From NCBI RefSeq assembly GCF_030268085.1, contig NZ_BSDE01000002.1, positions 186,001 through 250,000 of the forward strand: a stretch of 64,000 bases of DNA. The letters run 5' to 3'. Numbering within the stretch: position 1 is the first letter of the stretch; every line of letters begins with the position of its first letter. Source of the DNA: Geothrix limicola. Its GTDB lineage: Bacteria > Acidobacteriota > Holophagae > Holophagales > Holophagaceae. Below are positions 24,524 to 34,600 of the stretch, piece by piece. The notes under the pieces are model-generated. The model was not told the origin of the DNA. It worked only from the letters and a program-made list of their open reading frames with translations, and did no database searches. A program made the position numbers and the translations under genes.

Positions 24524-25623
24524 CACGTATTTTCAGTCGGGCTGCCGGCCTTCCCCTTCACCAGCTGCCCGCAGGCGCCCTGCACGTCCCGGCCCCGGCT
24601 GCGGCGCACGGTGACGAAGCATCCCCGGGCCTTCAGCCATTCGGCGAACTGCTGCACGCGGTCCTCGCTGGGCTGGTGAAAGGAACTGGCGGCGTGTTCG
24701 TTCATGGGGATGAGGTTCAGGTTGTGGCCCGAGCGCAGGTCGCCCAGCCAGTCCGCCAGGCGCTCCGCATCGGCTTCGGTGTCGTTCTCGCCCGCCAGCA
24801 GCACGTACTCGAAGCAGAACTTCTCGCCGCGTTTGGCGCCCCATGTGTCCAGGGCCCGCCGCAGGCGCGCCAGGTTCCACACGCGATTCACGGGCATGGT
24901 GCGACTGCGCGCCTCGTCCGTGGTGGCGTTGAGGCTGAGGGCCAGCAGGGGACGCGGCTCCAACAAGGCCAGCTTCTCGATGCCGCTCACCAGGCCCGAG
25001 GTGCTCACGGTGATGCGGTTCTTCCCCAGGCCCAGGCCCGCGGGGTGGCACATGAGGCGGATCGCGCGGTGCAGGTTGTCCAGGTTGTGCAGGGGCTCGC
25101 CCATGCCCATGAAGACGAGCGTGAGCAGGTGCCCGCGGTCCGGGCCCAGTTCGCTCATGAGCGAAAGCACCTGGCCCAGGATCTCGCCGGGCTGCAGGTT
25201 GCGCAGGATGCCCATGCTGCCCGTCGCGCAGAAAGTGCAGCCCATGGCGCAGCCCACCTGGCTGGAGATGCAGTAGGTCACGCGCGGGTTGCGCACCTTG
25301 CGCGGCATGTGCACGGCCTCGATGCGCTTGCCGTCCGCCAGTTCCAGCGCCAGCTTGGTGGAGCCGTCTTCGGAAGGCTGCTTCTCCGCGAGGCGCGGCA
25401 GGTTCAGGTCGGCCACGCCCGACAACCAGCGGCGGATGCTCACGCCCAGCTCCGGCGCGCCGTCCTTCCAGGTCCAGGGCCGGTGCAGTCGGCGGAAGGT
25501 CTCCAGGGCGCTGCCGGGGCAGCCGAGGGCCTCCAGGTCTTCGGGAAACAGCGACCAGGCCGAGGGCAGCCCCTCCCGTTCAGGGGCGGGCTGATCCCAG
25601 GGCATGGCGGCCATTCTCGTCAT
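24523..25623 (-). CDS. rlmN: RlmN, 23S rRNA/tRNA adenosine C2-methyltransferase
   Basis: This 366-residue radical SAM enzyme makes 2-methyladenosine at 23S position 2503 and tRNA position 37. The cluster motif is CAMGCTFC (Cys125, Cys129, Cys132). The transiently methylated Cys is Cys351 (GACGQL), and the second active Cys is Cys118 (TYCISS). FMGMGEPLHN, STSGLVSGI and LSLNATTDEARSRTMPVN match RlmN closely, while the shorter N-terminal domain is usual for non-proteobacterial forms. Several nearby Met codons (25623, 25611, 25605) could be the start. The 3' end abuts the CGCGAAT repeat. Confidence 0.93.
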   Translation of the reverse strand: MTRMAAMPWDQPAPEREGLPSAWSLFPEDLEALGCPGSALETFRRLHRPWTWKDGAPELGVSIRRWLSGVADLNLPRLAEKQPSEDGSTKLALELADGKRIEAVHMPRKVRNPRVTYCISSQVGCAMGCTFCATGSMGILRNLQPGEILGQVLSLMSELGPDRGHLLTLVFMGMGEPLHNLDNLHRAIRLMCHPAGLGLGKNRITVSTSGLVSGIEKLALLEPRPLLALSLNATTDEARSRTMPVNRVWNLARLRRALDTWGAKRGEKFCFEYVLLAGENDTEADAERLADWLGDLRSGHNLNLIPMNEHAASSFHQPSEDRVQQFAEWLKARGCFVTVRRSRGRDVQGACGQLVKGKAGSPTENT

Positions 25624-25643
25624 TCAACCATTCTACCGGGCGT

Positions 25644-26537
25644 TCAGGCCGGGCTTTCTTCAGCCCGGGGTGCCTTGGGCAGAACGAGAACGTTGCCGAG
25701 CAGGCAGAGGGCGACGCCCACCACCAGCCAGGCGTGCCAATGGAGGCCCTCCATCACCGTGGAGAGCGCCAGGGCCACCACGGGGATCACCACCATGGCG
25801 TAGCCCGCGCGGCCCGCGCCGATGCGTCCCACCAGCGTGAGGTAGGCGCCGAAGGCGAGGATCGATCCAAATACCGCGAGGAAGGCCAGCGATCCCACGT
25901 AGCGCAGCGAGAGATCGAAAAGGAAGGGACGCCCCGCCAGGGCGCAGTAGGAGGCGACGAAGAGGGCGCCGTAGCTCATGCCCAGGGCGTTGCCCTGCAC
26001 CACCGGGATGCCCGAGCGCTGGTTGCGCTGGGAGATGAGGTTGCTGAAACTCGCGGCCACCGTGCCCGCCAGGGCGAGGATCAGGCCCGTGCGGATGCCG
26101 GCGCCGTAGAGCGATCCGGCGGCGCCGGGCAGGCAGATGAGACCCACGCCGGTCACGCCGAGCACCGCACCCCACAAGGCTTTCCGAGGCAGGGCCGTGC
26201 CGAAGAAGACCCGCGCGCCCAGCAGGTTCATGATCGCCATGAGCGAAAAGATCACGGCCATGAGGCCCGAGGGGATGCGCTGTTCCGCCAGGTAGACGAA
26301 GACGTAGTTCATCCCGAACATGGTCGCCCCCTGGAGGGCGATCCAGCCGTGCTCGCGCTTTGAAAAGCGCAGGTTGAGGCCGCGGAGCAGGCACCAGACC
26401 AGCAGAATCAGGGCGGCGAGGCCGAAGCGGTAGGCCACGGAGACTTCGGGTGCCACGCGGCCGTACTGGAAGGTGATGGCGATCCACGTGGATCCCCAGA
26501 TGAGCACGGAGGCGAGGTAGAGCGTGAGGTTATTCAT
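25644..26537 (-). CDS. EamA/DMT-family transporter
   Basis: This 297-residue inner-membrane protein has ten predicted helices made of two EamA repeats. The opening LYLASVLIWGSTWIAI and the repeat-2 motif VAASFSNLISQRNQ are typical of the drug/metabolite exporter superfamily. Members export amino acids, metabolites or drugs, and the substrate cannot be read from sequence. It lies 20 bases upstream of rlmN and 36 bases downstream of the GNAT gene on the same strand, so it may be transcribed with the MocR-linked pair. Confidence 0.83.
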   Translation of the reverse strand: MNNLTLYLASVLIWGSTWIAITFQYGRVAPEVSVAYRFGLAALILLVWCLLRGLNLRFSKREHGWIALQGATMFGMNYVFVYLAEQRIPSGLMAVIFSLMAIMNLLGARVFFGTALPRKALWGAVLGVTGVGLICLPGAAGSLYGAGIRTGLILALAGTVAASFSNLISQRNQRSGIPVVQGNALGMSYGALFVASYCALAGRPFLFDLSLRYVGSLAFLAVFGSILAFGAYLTLVGRIGAGRAGYAMVVIPVVALALSTVMEGLHWHAWLVVGVALCLLGNVLVLPKAPRAEESPA

Positions 26538-26573
26538 GGGGGGCCATCATCGCACTGGGCCCGCGAGGGACTG

Positions 26574-27035
26574 TCATGCCTTTGCCGCCAAGTCGGCGTG
26601 TTCGGCCTGGAAGGCTTCGAGGCTGGGTGGGTTCCAGCCGCCGCGGGCGACCTTCCAGCCGTTCTCCACCTTCTCCCAGCCCACGTGGGCGTAGTAGTCC
26701 TTGGCGATGGGCGAGGCCAGCAGCACCCACTGGACGCCGTCGCCGATGCGCAGGGCCTCGTCCAGCAAGCGGCGCCCCACGCCGGCGTTCTGATAGGCCG
26801 GGTGGATGGCCAGGTCGCAGATGTAGCCGTCGTAGACGAAGTCCGTCCAGCCCCGCAGCAGGCCCACCAGGCGCTCCCCCACGAAGGCCGAGATCACGAC
26901 GTTGGAACCCTCGAACATGCGGCGGATTCGCTCGGGTTGGTGGACCGGGCGGCGCAGAGGCGCGGCGGCATAGAGGGCACGGATGGCCTCCACGCCGGGG
27001 CAGCAGTCCGGATGGTAGGTGATGGCTTCTGTCAT
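26574..27035 (-). CDS. GNAT-family acetyltransferase
   Basis: This 153-residue N-acetyltransferase uses acetyl-CoA. Motif A is CDLAIHPAYQNAGVGRRLL, with QNAGVG binding the pyrophosphate, and motif B follows in WVLLASPIAKDYYAHVGWEKV. The start at 27035 fits the family length and lies 8 bases after the stop of the AhpD-like gene, so the two form an operon. Both are divergent from a MocR-type regulator gene, an arrangement commonly seen for enzymes controlled by that regulator. The acceptor substrate is unknown. Confidence 0.82.
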   Translation of the reverse strand: MTEAITYHPDCCPGVEAIRALYAAAPLRRPVHQPERIRRMFEGSNVVISAFVGERLVGLLRGWTDFVYDGYICDLAIHPAYQNAGVGRRLLDEALRIGDGVQWVLLASPIAKDYYAHVGWEKVENGWKVARGGWNPPSLEAFQAEHADLAAKA

Positions 27036-27043
27036 GCGAATCC

Positions 27044-27484
27044 TCACTCGGGAAGATCGGGCAGGAGGCCCACGCCCAGGCGGTTCCAGGCGTTGATGAG
27101 CGCGATGGCGTAGGTGAGATCCACCACCTCCTGCTCGCTGAAATGCTGGCGGGTGGCCTCGAAGAGGGCGTCGTCCACGCCGTGGCGGCCCAGTTCCGTG
27201 AGGGCTTCGGTCCAGGCCAGGGCCGCGCGTTCGCGGGGCGTGAAGCAGGGCGCTTCCCGCCAGGCAGCCACGAGGTTCAGGCGGCGCTGGGTCTCGCCGC
27301 CCTTGAGGGCGTCGGTGGCGTGCATGTCCATGCAGTAGGCGCAGCCGTTCAATTGCGAAGCCCGCAGCTCGATCAGGTGCTTGAGGGCCGGATCCAGGCT
27401 GCTGTTGTGCAGGTAGCGGACCACCTGGAGGAAGCCCTGGAAGCCCGCGGGGGCGAATTCGGGATGGGGTTTGGACGTGCGCAT
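27044..27484 (-). CDS. Carboxymuconolactone decarboxylase-like (AhpD) protein
   Basis: This 146-residue helical protein carries the AhpD-type redox motif CAYCMDMH (Cys48, Cys51, His55) behind HLIELRASQLNG, so it is probably a peroxidase or disulfide-exchange protein rather than a true decarboxylase. The C-terminal AIALINAWNRLGV is also family-typical. The start at 27484 was chosen from homology; longer in-frame starts give unrelated sequence. It is the first gene of a unit with the GNAT gene, reading away from the MocR regulator gene across an 86-base intergenic region. Confidence 0.83.
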   Translation of the reverse strand: MRTSKPHPEFAPAGFQGFLQVVRYLHNSSLDPALKHLIELRASQLNGCAYCMDMHATDALKGGETQRRLNLVAAWREAPCFTPRERAALAWTEALTELGRHGVDDALFEATRQHFSEQEVVDLTYAIALINAWNRLGVGLLPDLPE

Positions 27485-27570
27485 GGAAACTCCGGAAGCC
27501 TGGTCGGCCCTTCCAGAATGGCCCCGTATGGCACACTGAAAAGATCCACTTTTGAAATTCGGACTAGACC
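27485..27570. promoter_or_regulatory. Divergent promoter region, MocR/AhpD-like pair
   Basis: This 86-base region drives the MocR regulator to the right and the AhpD-GNAT operon to the left. It contains AAAAG and CTTTT arms (27539-27553, 5-base spacer) and two direct GGCCC copies near 27506 and 27520. These are weak candidates for MocR sites; promoter boxes are not clear. Confidence 0.35.
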
Positions 27571-29040
27571 ATGCGCCCCTGGACCTTCCCCGTCGCCCTG
27601 CAGTCCGGCCCCGAATCGGGCCCGCGGAATCCCGTCTTCCAGCAGATCGCCCAGGCCATCCGCGGCGACATCCGCCGGGGCCGCCTCCGGCCCGGCGATC
27701 CCCTGCCCGGTTCCCGCAGCCTGGCCCAGACCCTGGGCGTCCACCGCAACACCGTGCTGGCGGCCTACCGCGAGCTGGAGGCCGAGGGCTGGATCCATTC
27801 CGAACAGCGCACGACGCGCGTGGCCGGAGATCTACCCGAGGGGCCATCCCCGAACCGTCGTCGAGGAACCAGGGCCGACGAGGGCCCGGGCTACGATCTG
27901 GAAGGCCCCAATTCCGCGCCTTCCCAGCTTCGCGCCCTCGAGCATCCCGCCCACCTGCTCAGCTTCGGCGGCGGGCTGCCGGACCTGCGCCTGGTACCAA
28001 CGGATCTGCTAGCCCGGGCCTACCGGCGCGCCCTCGAGGAGCCCTCCCTGCTGGGCTACGGCGACGCCCATGGCGAACCGCGCCTGCGCACGGCCCTGGC
28101 CCGCCTGCTCTCGGAGATGCGCGGACTGGCGGTCACGGCGGACCGCGTGCTCATCACCGCCGGCAGCCAGGGCGCCCTCGATCTGGTGGCCCGCACCCTC
28201 ATCCGTCCCGGTGACCGCGTGGCCGTGGAGGATCCCGGCTACCCCACGGCCTGGACCACCCTACGCGCCGCCGGCGCGGAGCTGGTGCCGGTGCCCGTGG
28301 ACGAGGCCGGCCTCCGGGTCGAGGCCCTGGAGAAGGCCCTTCAGTCGGGCCCGCTTCGCGCCGTCTACCTCACGCCCCACCATCAGTTCCCCACCACGGT
28401 CACCATGGGCGCCGCGCGGCGCCTGCGCCTGCTGGACCTGGCGCGCCAGCACCGCCTGGCGATCCTGGAGGATGACTACGACAACGAATTCCACTTCGAC
28501 GGCCGCCCCGTGCTGCCTCTGGCCGGGGATGATCCGGGCGGCGTCGTGATCTACCTGGGCACCCTGTCGAAGATCCTCGCGCCGGGCCTGCGCATCGGCT
28601 TTATCAGCGGCCCCCGGCCCCTCGTGGACACCCTGGCCGCGCGTCGCGCCGCCGCCGACGGCCAAGGCGATCCGGCCCTGCAGCGGGTCGCCGCCGAGCT
28701 GCTGGAAGAAGGCCTGCTGCAGCGCCACGCCCGCAAGATGCGGCGGACCTACCTGTCGCGCCGCACGGCCCTGGCCGGGGCCCTCGACCGGCACCTCGCG
28801 GGCATCGCCAGCTTCGACCTGCCCCCCGGCGGCATGAGCCTGTGGCTGCGCGTGGATCCCGCCGTGGACGTGGAGCACTGGGCCCAGCGCGCGCAGCAGG
28901 CCGGCATCGCCGTCTACACCGGCCGCCGCTTCGATTTCCACGACCGCCCGCGGCCCAACCTGCGCCTGGGTTTCTCCTCGTTGGACGAGCGCGAACTGGA
29001 AGAGGCCGTCCGCCGCCTGGCCCGGGCCCTGCCGTGCTGA
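27571..29040 (+). CDS. MocR-type transcriptional regulator (GntR HTH fused to aminotransferase fold)
   Basis: This 489-residue protein has an N-terminal winged HTH (about 22-85, RPGDPLPGSRSLAQTLGVHR) joined by a linker to a fold-type I aminotransferase domain (about 125-489). The pyridoxal-phosphate Lys lies in YLGTLSKILAPGLRIGF, and the cofactor Asp in ILEDDYDNEFHF. MocR regulators use PLP or its adducts as effector. It is divergent from the AhpD-like and GNAT genes and probably controls them and itself. It ends just before a CGCGAAT repeat. Confidence 0.9.
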   Translation: MRPWTFPVALQSGPESGPRNPVFQQIAQAIRGDIRRGRLRPGDPLPGSRSLAQTLGVHRNTVLAAYRELEAEGWIHSEQRTTRVAGDLPEGPSPNRRRGTRADEGPGYDLEGPNSAPSQLRALEHPAHLLSFGGGLPDLRLVPTDLLARAYRRALEEPSLLGYGDAHGEPRLRTALARLLSEMRGLAVTADRVLITAGSQGALDLVARTLIRPGDRVAVEDPGYPTAWTTLRAAGAELVPVPVDEAGLRVEALEKALQSGPLRAVYLTPHHQFPTTVTMGAARRLRLLDLARQHRLAILEDDYDNEFHFDGRPVLPLAGDDPGGVVIYLGTLSKILAPGLRIGFISGPRPLVDTLAARRAAADGQGDPALQRVAAELLEEGLLQRHARKMRRTYLSRRTALAGALDRHLAGIASFDLPPGGMSLWLRVDPAVDVEHWAQRAQQAGIAVYTGRRFDFHDRPRPNLRLGFSSLDERELEEAVRRLARALPC

Positions 29041-29056
29041 AATAAGCAAGTACGGG

Positions 29057-29246
29057 GAACCGCGAATGACGGACAGGCATGCATTCGCCTCTGCCCAAGG
29101 CACGATCATCCCCACTTCATTCGCGAACATTCACGTCATTCGCGGTTCAGGTTTTTGACCATGGAAGGTGTGGAGCGAATACAGAAAAGAGGCACCCATT
29201 CCCTTTTTCGTGCGCCCGAAGGGCGTTTCAGGATTTTCGCGGTTCC
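29057..29246. repeat. CGCGAAT inverted repeat, composite, between convergent genes
   Basis: GAACCGCGAATGAC (29057-29070) and its inverted copy GTCATTCGCGGTTC (29135-29148) form a 14-bp pair with degenerate units between. A further partial unit follows: a CGCCCGAAGGGCG block near 29213, then TTCGCGGTTCC at 29236-29246. The repeat fills most of the 217-base gap between the MocR and M16 genes. I see no other gene or signal there. Confidence 0.75.
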
Positions 29247-29257
29247 CTGCTGTGCGA

Positions 29258-30526
29258 TCAGGCCACCAGATCCTGCGGGCGGATGTCGGAACCGCGCCGG
29301 GTGCCGAGGGCGCTGAGGCCCAGCTGGGCCGGATCCAGCAGCTCGCGGGCCACCCGCAGCATGTCGTCGAGGGTGACGGCTTCGATCTCGGCCATCTGCT
29401 GATCGAGGCTGCGCAGTTCGCCCTGGTGGATGGCCTGGTGGGCCAGGCTGAACATGCGGCTGCTGCTGCTCTCCTGGCTGAAGACGAGGCCCGTGCGAGC
29501 CTGCAGCTTCGCGCGGGAAAGCTCGTCGGCCTCCACGCCCAGCGCGCGTACGCGCGCGCATTCGGCCATGGTGCGCTGCACCAGCTCGCGCAATTGGGCG
29601 GGCGCACAGCTGGCGCTGATCTGCAGGGCGCCCGTGTCCGCGTAGGGGCTCAGGTAGCTGCCGACCTGGTAGCAGAGGCCGCGGCGCTCGCGCAGTTCCA
29701 TGAAGAGACGCGAGGCCATGCCGCCGCCCAGCACGTGGCTCAGCAGGTGGGCCGCCGCGCGATCCGGCGAATGGTGATCCGGGGCGGGAAAGCCCATCAC
29801 GAGGTTGGCCTGCTGCAAGTCCTTGCGCGGCACGTTCAGAACGAAGGGGCGGGTCCGGGCCTGGGCGCTCGGCGCCTGCGATACGCCCTTGGGCAGGCGG
29901 TCGAGGATGGGCTTCAGCAGGTCGAGGAAGGGGCCCGTCTGGATGGCGCCGGCGGCCGCGATGACGAGGTTGGGGGCGCGGTAGGTGTGGTCGAAGAAGG
30001 CCCGGGCCTCGGCGGGGCCGTAGGCCGAGACCTGCTCCCGGCTTCCGAGGATGGGGTGGGCCAGGGGCGTGCCCTCCCAGAAGCCTCCGTAGAAGAGCTC
30101 GCTCACCCAGTCGTCAGGCTGGTCTTCGCTCTGGGCGATCTCCTCGAGGATGACGCCCCGCTCGCGCACCAGCTCGTCGGCGTCGAAGCTCGGTGCGGTC
30201 ACCAGCTCGCCCAGCAGGTGCACCAGGTCCGGCAGCTGATCGGAAAGCACCTTGCCGTAAAAGCAGGCCACCTCCTTGCCCGTGAAGGCGTCCACGTGCC
30301 CGCCCAGGCGGTCCGTGGCGGCGGCCAGCTCATCGGGGGTGGGGTAGGCTTCCGTGCCCTTGAAGACCGTGTGCTCCAGGAAGTGGGCCAGGCCCTCCTC
30401 AGCGGGGCCCTCGTGGCGCGAGCCTCGGCGCACCCAGAAGCCCACCGCGCAGCTCCGCACATGGGGCAGCGGTTCGATGAGGATTTCGGTGCCCTCGGGC
30501 GTGAGGGTGCGGGTGAGTTCAGCCAT
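29258..30526 (-). CDS. M16-family zinc peptidase
   Basis: This 422-residue processing-peptidase-like protein has the inverted zinc motif HFLEH (His48, Glu51, His52) and a distal Glu at about 128-129 (RGVILEEIAQSED). The catalytic half is followed by the inactive half, with the FMELRERRGLCYQVGSY motif of the Arg/Tyr pair. No signal peptide is evident, so it is probably cytosolic, like the B. subtilis YmxG/MlpA type. It could degrade small peptides. The gene is 55 bases downstream of nothing on its strand except the helicase-free gap at 30527-30581, and appears to be separate from neighbouring units. Confidence 0.88.
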   Translation of the reverse strand: MAELTRTLTPEGTEILIEPLPHVRSCAVGFWVRRGSRHEGPAEEGLAHFLEHTVFKGTEAYPTPDELAAATDRLGGHVDAFTGKEVACFYGKVLSDQLPDLVHLLGELVTAPSFDADELVRERGVILEEIAQSEDQPDDWVSELFYGGFWEGTPLAHPILGSREQVSAYGPAEARAFFDHTYRAPNLVIAAAGAIQTGPFLDLLKPILDRLPKGVSQAPSAQARTRPFVLNVPRKDLQQANLVMGFPAPDHHSPDRAAAHLLSHVLGGGMASRLFMELRERRGLCYQVGSYLSPYADTGALQISASCAPAQLRELVQRTMAECARVRALGVEADELSRAKLQARTGLVFSQESSSSRMFSLAHQAIHQGELRSLDQQMAEIEAVTLDDMLRVARELLDPAQLGLSALGTRRGSDIRPQDLVA

Positions 30527-30581
30527 CCATCCAGTTTACAGGCTGGGGGGACCGAGCCGGAGAGGGGAAGCTTGGCGGCCC

Positions 30582-33140
30582 TCAGCGCGCGCCGAAGGGG
30601 CCGATCTCCCTCAGGGTCAGCACGGCCTGCTTGGCCTCGCGGCTGGCGGCGAGATCCACGTCGACCTCCAGCACCCAGTCGTTCAGTTCGTCCGCATCCA
30701 CGAGCATCTGCTGGACGAGCCACACGCCCGCCTCGTCGGGCTTGGGCTGAACGTAGGTGTGGCGCTGGTTCCGCCCCTCGGGATCGAGGCGGGGGCCGTC
30801 ATGGGTGGCGCGGTACTCGGCGAAGGCGGCCTTGAGGCGATCCGGGGTCCAGGCCGCTTCGCCCTCGCCGGGCTCCGCTTCCGCGGCCGCGCCCAGGCCC
30901 GCGAGGGCCTCGTCCCATTCGCCGGCCAGGCAGGCGTGGAGGAAGGCGAAGAGCTTGGCGCGGATGGCGGCGGTGAAGGCCTTGCGGTCCCGCGTGACGT
31001 CGCGAGCGGCCTCCTCGGCGCCGGGCATGGCGAGAGCCTCCTCCTGACGCACGAAGTCGGGGTTCTGCATCTGCTCCCAGGCGTCCAGAAGGCTCGAGTC
31101 CACCTGGCGCAGCATGGCGCCGAGGTAGGCTTCCATTTCACGCACCTCGTCGGTCTTGGCGGCGTCGGGCACGGTCTTGGAAAGCACCTTGAAGGTGCTG
31201 TTGATGTGGCGCAGCAGCAGACCTTCGGCCCGCTGCAGCTCGTAGGTGCGCACGTAGTCGGCGAAGCTCAGGTAGCTTTCGAACATCTCGCGCACGATGG
31301 ACTTGGGCCGGATGTTCTCCTGGCCCACCCAGGGATGCTTGTCCGAGAATTCGTTGAAGGTGCTGTAGATGAAATCCCGCAGGGGCTTGGGGTATTCCAG
31401 CTTCTCCAGCTCCTCCATGCGCTGCTCGTACTCGATGCCCGCCATCTTCATCTCGGCGACGGCCTGGCCCTTCAGCTTGTGCAGCTGGCTGCGCAGGATG
31501 AAGTCAGGATCTTCGAGGATGCTTTCCACGAGGGTGATGAGGTCCAGGGCGTACTCGGGCGAGTCGCGATCCAGCAGCGGCAGGGTGTCCAGCAGGTAGA
31601 GGCTGAGGGTCTCGTCCATGCCGAAGTCCGCCTGCAGATCCGCGTTCACGCGCAGCTTGCGACCCTGCTCGTCCGGTGGCTGGAATTCAACGATGCCGCG
31701 CACGACGAGCGTTTTGAAGAGCTGCCATCCCCGGCGGAAATGAGCCGCCTTCTGATGCTCGGTCTCGTGGCAGTCGTGGATAAGCCCGCGCATGGCGGCG
31801 CAACCATCGCCACGGCGGCTGAGCACGTTGAGCAGCATCCCGTGGTTCACCTGGAAGCGGCTCACGAGGCGCTCGGGCGAGGCGGCCTGGAGCTTCTCGA
31901 AGGTGGCCTTCTCCCAATGGGCGTAGTTGCGTTCTGGCGCCGGGCGCTTCACGAACTTCTTGCCGGGCTTCTGTGACAGGCGCAGATTCTCGATGACGTG
32001 CTCGGGGGCCTGGGCCACCACGTAGCCCACCGTGTCGTATCCCTTGCGCCCCGCGCGACCCGAGATCTGGTGGAAGTCCCGCGCCGTGAGGATCGAGGTC
32101 TTCTGGCCGCCGTACTTGCAGAGCTTCGTGAAGAGCACCGTGCGGATGGGCACGTTGATGCCCACGCCCAGCGTGTCCGTGCCGCAGATGACCTTGAGCA
32201 GGCCATTCTGGGCGAGCCGCTCCACGAGCAGGCGGTACTTGGGCAGCAGGCCCGCGTGGTGCAGCCCGATGCCCACGCGCAGCCAGCGCTTGAGATCGGG
32301 ACCGTAGGGGCTGTTGAACTTGAAGTCGCCGATCTCCGCGGCCAGGGCCGTCTTCTCCTCGCGGGTGCTCACGTTGAGGCTCGACACGTCCTGGGCGCTG
32401 GCGGCGGCCTCGGCCTGGGTGAAATGCACGAGGTAGATGGGCCCCTTGCCCTCTTCGAGCAGGGTTTCCAGCGTGCTGGACAGGGGCAGTTCCGAGTAGC
32501 TGAAGGCCAGCGGCACGGGGCGATCGCCGGATTTCACGGCCACCGTGGGCAACCCGTTGAGCCGGGTCAGTTCGGATTCGAAAAAGGTCGTGTCCCCCAG
32601 CGTGGCGCTCATCAGGAGGAAGCGTGTCTGCGGCAGGGCCAGCAGGGGTACCTGCCAGGCAAATCCCCGTTCGCGGTCGGCGTAGTAGTGGAATTCGTCC
32701 ATCACCACGTCCCGCACGTCGGCCTCCTCGCCTTCGCTGAGGGCCATGTTGGCCAGGATCTCCGCCGTGCAGCAGAGGATGGGCGCGTCGCGGTTGACCG
32801 TGGCGTCGCCCGTGGAGAGGCCCACGTTCTCGGGCCCGAATTCGCGGCAGAGCGCCATCCACTTCTCGTTCACCAGGGCCTTGATGGGGCAGGTGTAGAC
32901 CGAGCGCCGTCCCGCCGCCAGGGCCGCGAAGTGCAGCGCCGAGGCCACGAGGGATTTCCCCGAACCCGTCGGCGTGTTGAGGATGACGTTCTTCCCCTCG
33001 AAGAGCTCGAGCACCGCCTGCTCCTGGGCCGGGTAGAGCGCCAGCCGCTTCGTCTCCACGTAGGCCAGGAAGGCCCCCAGCAGGGCGTCGGGCGTGGCTT
33101 CGGCGGGTGCGGGCAGGTGTTCGAAGAGGGACAGCGGCAT
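30582..33140 (-). CDS. Ski2-like DEAD/DEAH-box RNA helicase
   Basis: This 852-residue superfamily 2 helicase has Walker [10 protein letters not shown] (residues 55-63), a DEFH box in [14 protein letters not shown] motif LLMSATLGD, and motifs V and VI in [12 protein letters not shown] and [13 protein letters not shown] long helical C-terminal region resembling the DUF3516 domain follows. Relatives unwind structured RNA and support RNA turnover. The start at 33140 was chosen because GGAG lies 6 bases upstream; ATGs at 33158 and 33161 are alternatives. The lipoprotein gene ends 34 bases before the start on the same strand, and the two may be co-transcribed. Confidence 0.85.
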   Translation of the reverse strand: MPLSLFEHLPAPAEATPDALLGAFLAYVETKRLALYPAQEQAVLELFEGKNVILNTPTGSGKSLVASALHFAALAAGRRSVYTCPIKALVNEKWMALCREFGPENVGLSTGDATVNRDAPILCCTAEILANMALSEGEEADVRDVVMDEFHYYADRERGFAWQVPLLALPQTRFLLMSATLGDTTFFESELTRLNGLPTVAVKSGDRPVPLAFSYSELPLSSTLETLLEEGKGPIYLVHFTQAEAAASAQDVSSLNVSTREEKTALAAEIGDFKFNSPYGPDLKRWLRVGIGLHHAGLLPKYRLLVERLAQNGLLKVICGTDTLGVGINVPIRTVLFTKLCKYGGQKTSILTARDFHQISGRAGRKGYDTVGYVVAQAPEHVIENLRLSQKPGKKFVKRPAPERNYAHWEKATFEKLQAASPERLVSRFQVNHGMLLNVLSRRGDGCAAMRGLIHDCHETEHQKAAHFRRGWQLFKTLVVRGIVEFQPPDEQGRKLRVNADLQADFGMDETLSLYLLDTLPLLDRDSPEYALDLITLVESILEDPDFILRSQLHKLKGQAVAEMKMAGIEYEQRMEELEKLEYPKPLRDFIYSTFNEFSDKHPWVGQENIRPKSIVREMFESYLSFADYVRTYELQRAEGLLLRHINSTFKVLSKTVPDAAKTDEVREMEAYLGAMLRQVDSSLLDAWEQMQNPDFVRQEEALAMPGAEEAARDVTRDRKAFTAAIRAKLFAFLHACLAGEWDEALAGLGAAAEAEPGEGEAAWTPDRLKAAFAEYRATHDGPRLDPEGRNQRHTYVQPKPDEAGVWLVQQMLVDADELNDWVLEVDVDLAASREAKQAVLTLREIGPFGAR

Positions 33141-33174
33141 CAGGGCTCCAGCCCCCATCATCGCAGGGGCGCCC

Positions 33175-34467
33175 TCACCACAGGGGTTCGACAGGCGTGA
33201 CGTGAATGACGGGTGGCGGCCCGTCCTGGCCGTAGGGCAGGCCCCCCTTGTTCGAGAAGTGGAGGGTGGACAGGAAGGGGCTCGCGGCCGGATCCACCCA
33301 CACCGTGATGCTGCCGCCCGGCCCTCCCACACCGCTTGAGCCGCCCGGGCCATCCGAACCGGACATCCCATCGGAGCCATTCGGACAACCGTACCCTCCG
33401 GAACCGCCGGCGCCGCCCCGTCCCCCGTTGCCTCCGGGCCCGCCCGCCCCACCATCGCCCTTCAGGAGCAGGCTTCCGCCGTGGGGATCGACCAAGAAAT
33501 ACCGCACCTGACTCTGGGTGGCGACCTTCACTTCGAGCCGCGGGACGGCTCCCGGATGCAGGCACACCCAGGCCTGGACATCGGGGCCCGGCGCCCCCGG
33601 TCCCCCATCGCCACCGCTGCCCCCGGACCCGCCATCCGTGCCGTTGCCTCCGGCCTGCGGATTGTCCGGGTCACAGGAGCCCATGCTTCCGGAGAATCCG
33701 GAATAGCCATCGGATCCGCTGCTGCCCTGGGCTCCGGCCGCCCCGGACACATCGCAAAGGAAGGCACCGTCGTAGCGAACGGGGATGTCGAGGTCCGCCG
33801 CAAGGTCCGAGCGATCGACGACGGAAGCGTGGAGGTGGGGCAGCACCCCATCGCTCACCCGCGGATCCTCTGGCAGGGAAACGATTCCATACGCATCCAC
33901 GGCGACCACCTCGGTTTGGAAGGTGAAATTGTCCCAGCCCACCTTTCCGCCGCCGCGGCCTTCCGTCGCCAGCGCCGGGCCCGAGGCCTGCGTGGCCGCG
34001 ATCACCAGTGGCAGGCTCCCGCCCGGGAGGAGGGATGGCCCCTCGGGAAGCACCGCCTGGATGCCGCTGATCGCCAGGTCCGCCAGCCAGATCTGCACCT
34101 TGAGTTGGGCGGGGAGGCTCCAGGCCGAGCCATGGGCATCGACCACCAAGGCCCGGAAACGGGCGCCATCGTCCTCCAGCTTCGCCACCGGAAGGATGTA
34201 GGTCGCCGACTGGGCGCCCTGGATGGGGGCATTGTCGCGGTACCACTGGTAGCTCAGGCTCCCCACACCGGACGCAAGGCTGACAAAGGTGGCGGACTGG
34301 CCGACCTTGACGCTCTGATCCGAGGGAGACACCTGGAAGAAGGGACTGCTTGGCACGGGATGCGGCCACGGATTGGAGGCATCTGCCGGAAACGAAAATT
34401 CCTTGGGCCTGCACCCTGGAACGACCAGGCACACGGCGATCAGGGACAGCACGGCGAGCTTGTTCAT
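33175..34467 (-). CDS. Lipoprotein with Ig-like domain and collagen-like glycine tracts
   Basis: This 430-residue secreted protein has a lipoprotein signal (VCLVVPGC, modified Cys19). An Ig-like domain follows (about 45-125, [16 protein letters not shown] ... YQWYRDN), and then a beta-rich segment. Three tracts rich in Gly-X-X triplets (about 240-262, 275-297 and 340-378) resemble collagen repeats or glycine-loop structural proteins. They are interrupted by an ordered piece ([18 protein letters not shown]). It probably stands at the cell surface. I know no function. The high Gly content also creates Pro-rich open frames on the other strand, which are shadows. Confidence 0.75.
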   Translation of the reverse strand: MNKLAVLSLIAVCLVVPGCRPKEFSFPADASNPWPHPVPSSPFFQVSPSDQSVKVGQSATFVSLASGVGSLSYQWYRDNAPIQGAQSATYILPVAKLEDDGARFRALVVDAHGSAWSLPAQLKVQIWLADLAISGIQAVLPEGPSLLPGGSLPLVIAATQASGPALATEGRGGGKVGWDNFTFQTEVVAVDAYGIVSLPEDPRVSDGVLPHLHASVVDRSDLAADLDIPVRYDGAFLCDVSGAAGAQGSSGSDGYSGFSGSMGSCDPDNPQAGGNGTDGGSGGSGGDGGPGAPGPDVQAWVCLHPGAVPRLEVKVATQSQVRYFLVDPHGGSLLLKGDGGAGGPGGNGGRGGAGGSGGYGCPNGSDGMSGSDGPGGSSGVGGPGGSITVWVDPAASPFLSTLHFSNKGGLPYGQDGPPPVIHVTPVEPLW

Positions 34468-34600
34468 GGGGCCTCCCGCGAAACCAGAACCGGCTTCACA
34501 GGGAGGAAGATGGGGATGGGATCAGTCCGGTCCATCCACCCAAAGTCCTGATTTCAGGAATCCCGACTTAAGTCCTGGGGGTGATGCGAGGAGGCTGGAA

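Noticed and set aside
33248-33926. Proline-rich genes on the plus strand opposite the lipoprotein
   Set aside because: They are the complement of Gly-X-X codons in the collagen-like tracts.
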